NCBI GenBank assembly: GCA_023255285.1
Contig: JALRIY010000158.1
Coordinates: forward strand, 1-5,426
Length of the DNA stretch: 5,426 nt
Reading direction: 5' to 3'
DNA from: Algoriphagus sp.
GTDB lineage: Bacteria; Bacteroidota; Bacteroidia; Cytophagales; Cyclobacteriaceae
Part shown: one piece after another, positions 5,292 to 5,426 of the stretch
Layout: every line of letters begins with the position of its first letter
Numbering within the stretch: position 1 is the stretch's first letter
Made by a program: the position numbers and the translations under genes
The notes under the pieces: model-generated
What the model was told of the DNA's origin: nothing
What the model saw: only the letters and a program-made list of their open reading frames with translations
Database searches by the model: none

Positions 5292-5426
5292 ATCGACAAA
5301 GGATTTATTTCCACTACTTCACCAAAAAGTGTCGCTGGAGAACATTCCGTAATTCTTACCCTTACAAAATCCCCAAGCTTTAATCCTTCACCAGAAACAA
5401 TTACTACCTTATTTGCTGAATTTCGC
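5288..5426 (-). CDS. miaB: C-terminal end of MiaB (tRNA 2-methylthio-N6-isopentenyladenosine synthase), 5' partial
   Basis: The last 45 residues of a protein whose start lies beyond the right edge. The stretch RNSANKVVIV, then KLGDFVRVRITECSPATLFGEVV, is the TRAM beta-barrel that ends MiaB proteins and helps bind tRNA. MiaB is a radical-SAM methylthiotransferase that converts i6A37 to ms2i6A37 in tRNAs reading codons that start with U. The radical-SAM CxxxCxxC motif and the UPF0004 domain lie outside the window, so other TRAM-bearing methylthiotransferases (RimO, MtaB) are not strictly excluded, but the NKVV and T-x-C-(S/T)-x-A-T-L pattern favours MiaB. The TGA stop (5288-5290) overlaps the start of the sigma-54 activator gene by four bases (ATGA). 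Confidence 0.85.
   Translation of the reverse strand, partial: RNSANKVVIVSGEGLKLGDFVRVRITECSPATLFGEVVEINPLSI

Overview
The window reads as chromosomal DNA of a Bacteroidota bacterium, probably of the Cytophagales/Cyclobacteriaceae type. That placement is inferred from protein character and gene order, not from a database search. Supporting signs are a GroEL with a GGM tail, a Bacteroidetes-style SecG with a long polar C-terminal tail, and start codons with A-rich leaders instead of Shine-Dalgarno sequences. The gene order on the minus strand is miaB, sigma-54 activator, lptE, TPR protein, secG, groES, groEL, which I recall as common in this phylum.

Layout from left to right. Positions 1-135 (+) hold the C-terminal end of a serine carboxypeptidase-like (S10) protein. 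It converges on groEL across a near-perfect bidirectional terminator hairpin (about 158-190). groEL (210-1838, -) and groES (1872-2150, -) form the chaperonin operon. The 267-base gap 2151-2417 contains the groESL control region and the terminator of the operon to its right. Its most notable element is a good match to a sigma-54 -24/-12 promoter (2196-2211, -), overlapped by a short inverted repeat, with another inverted repeat about 90 bases upstream of the predicted transcription start. To the right lies a compact minus-strand cluster: secG (2418-2777), a TPR-like protein (2788-3456, GTG start), lptE (3488-4021), a sigma-54 enhancer-binding protein with no N-terminal sensory domain (4008-5291), and the last 45 codons of miaB (5288-5426, cut by the window edge). 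miaB and the activator overlap by an ATGA, and the activator and lptE overlap by 14 bases, so these genes are probably co-transcribed and translationally coupled.

The genes join tRNA modification (MiaB), transcription activation, LPS export (LptE), Sec translocation (SecG) and protein folding (GroES/GroEL), an envelope-biogenesis and proteostasis neighbourhood. Individually they are ordinary. The point most worth following is the coincidence of a sigma-54 activator gene with a sigma-54-like promoter in front of groESL about 2 kb downstream, which suggests, but does not show, that chaperonin expression in this lineage is under sigma-54 control. I found no CRISPR array, insertion sequence, tRNA or rRNA.
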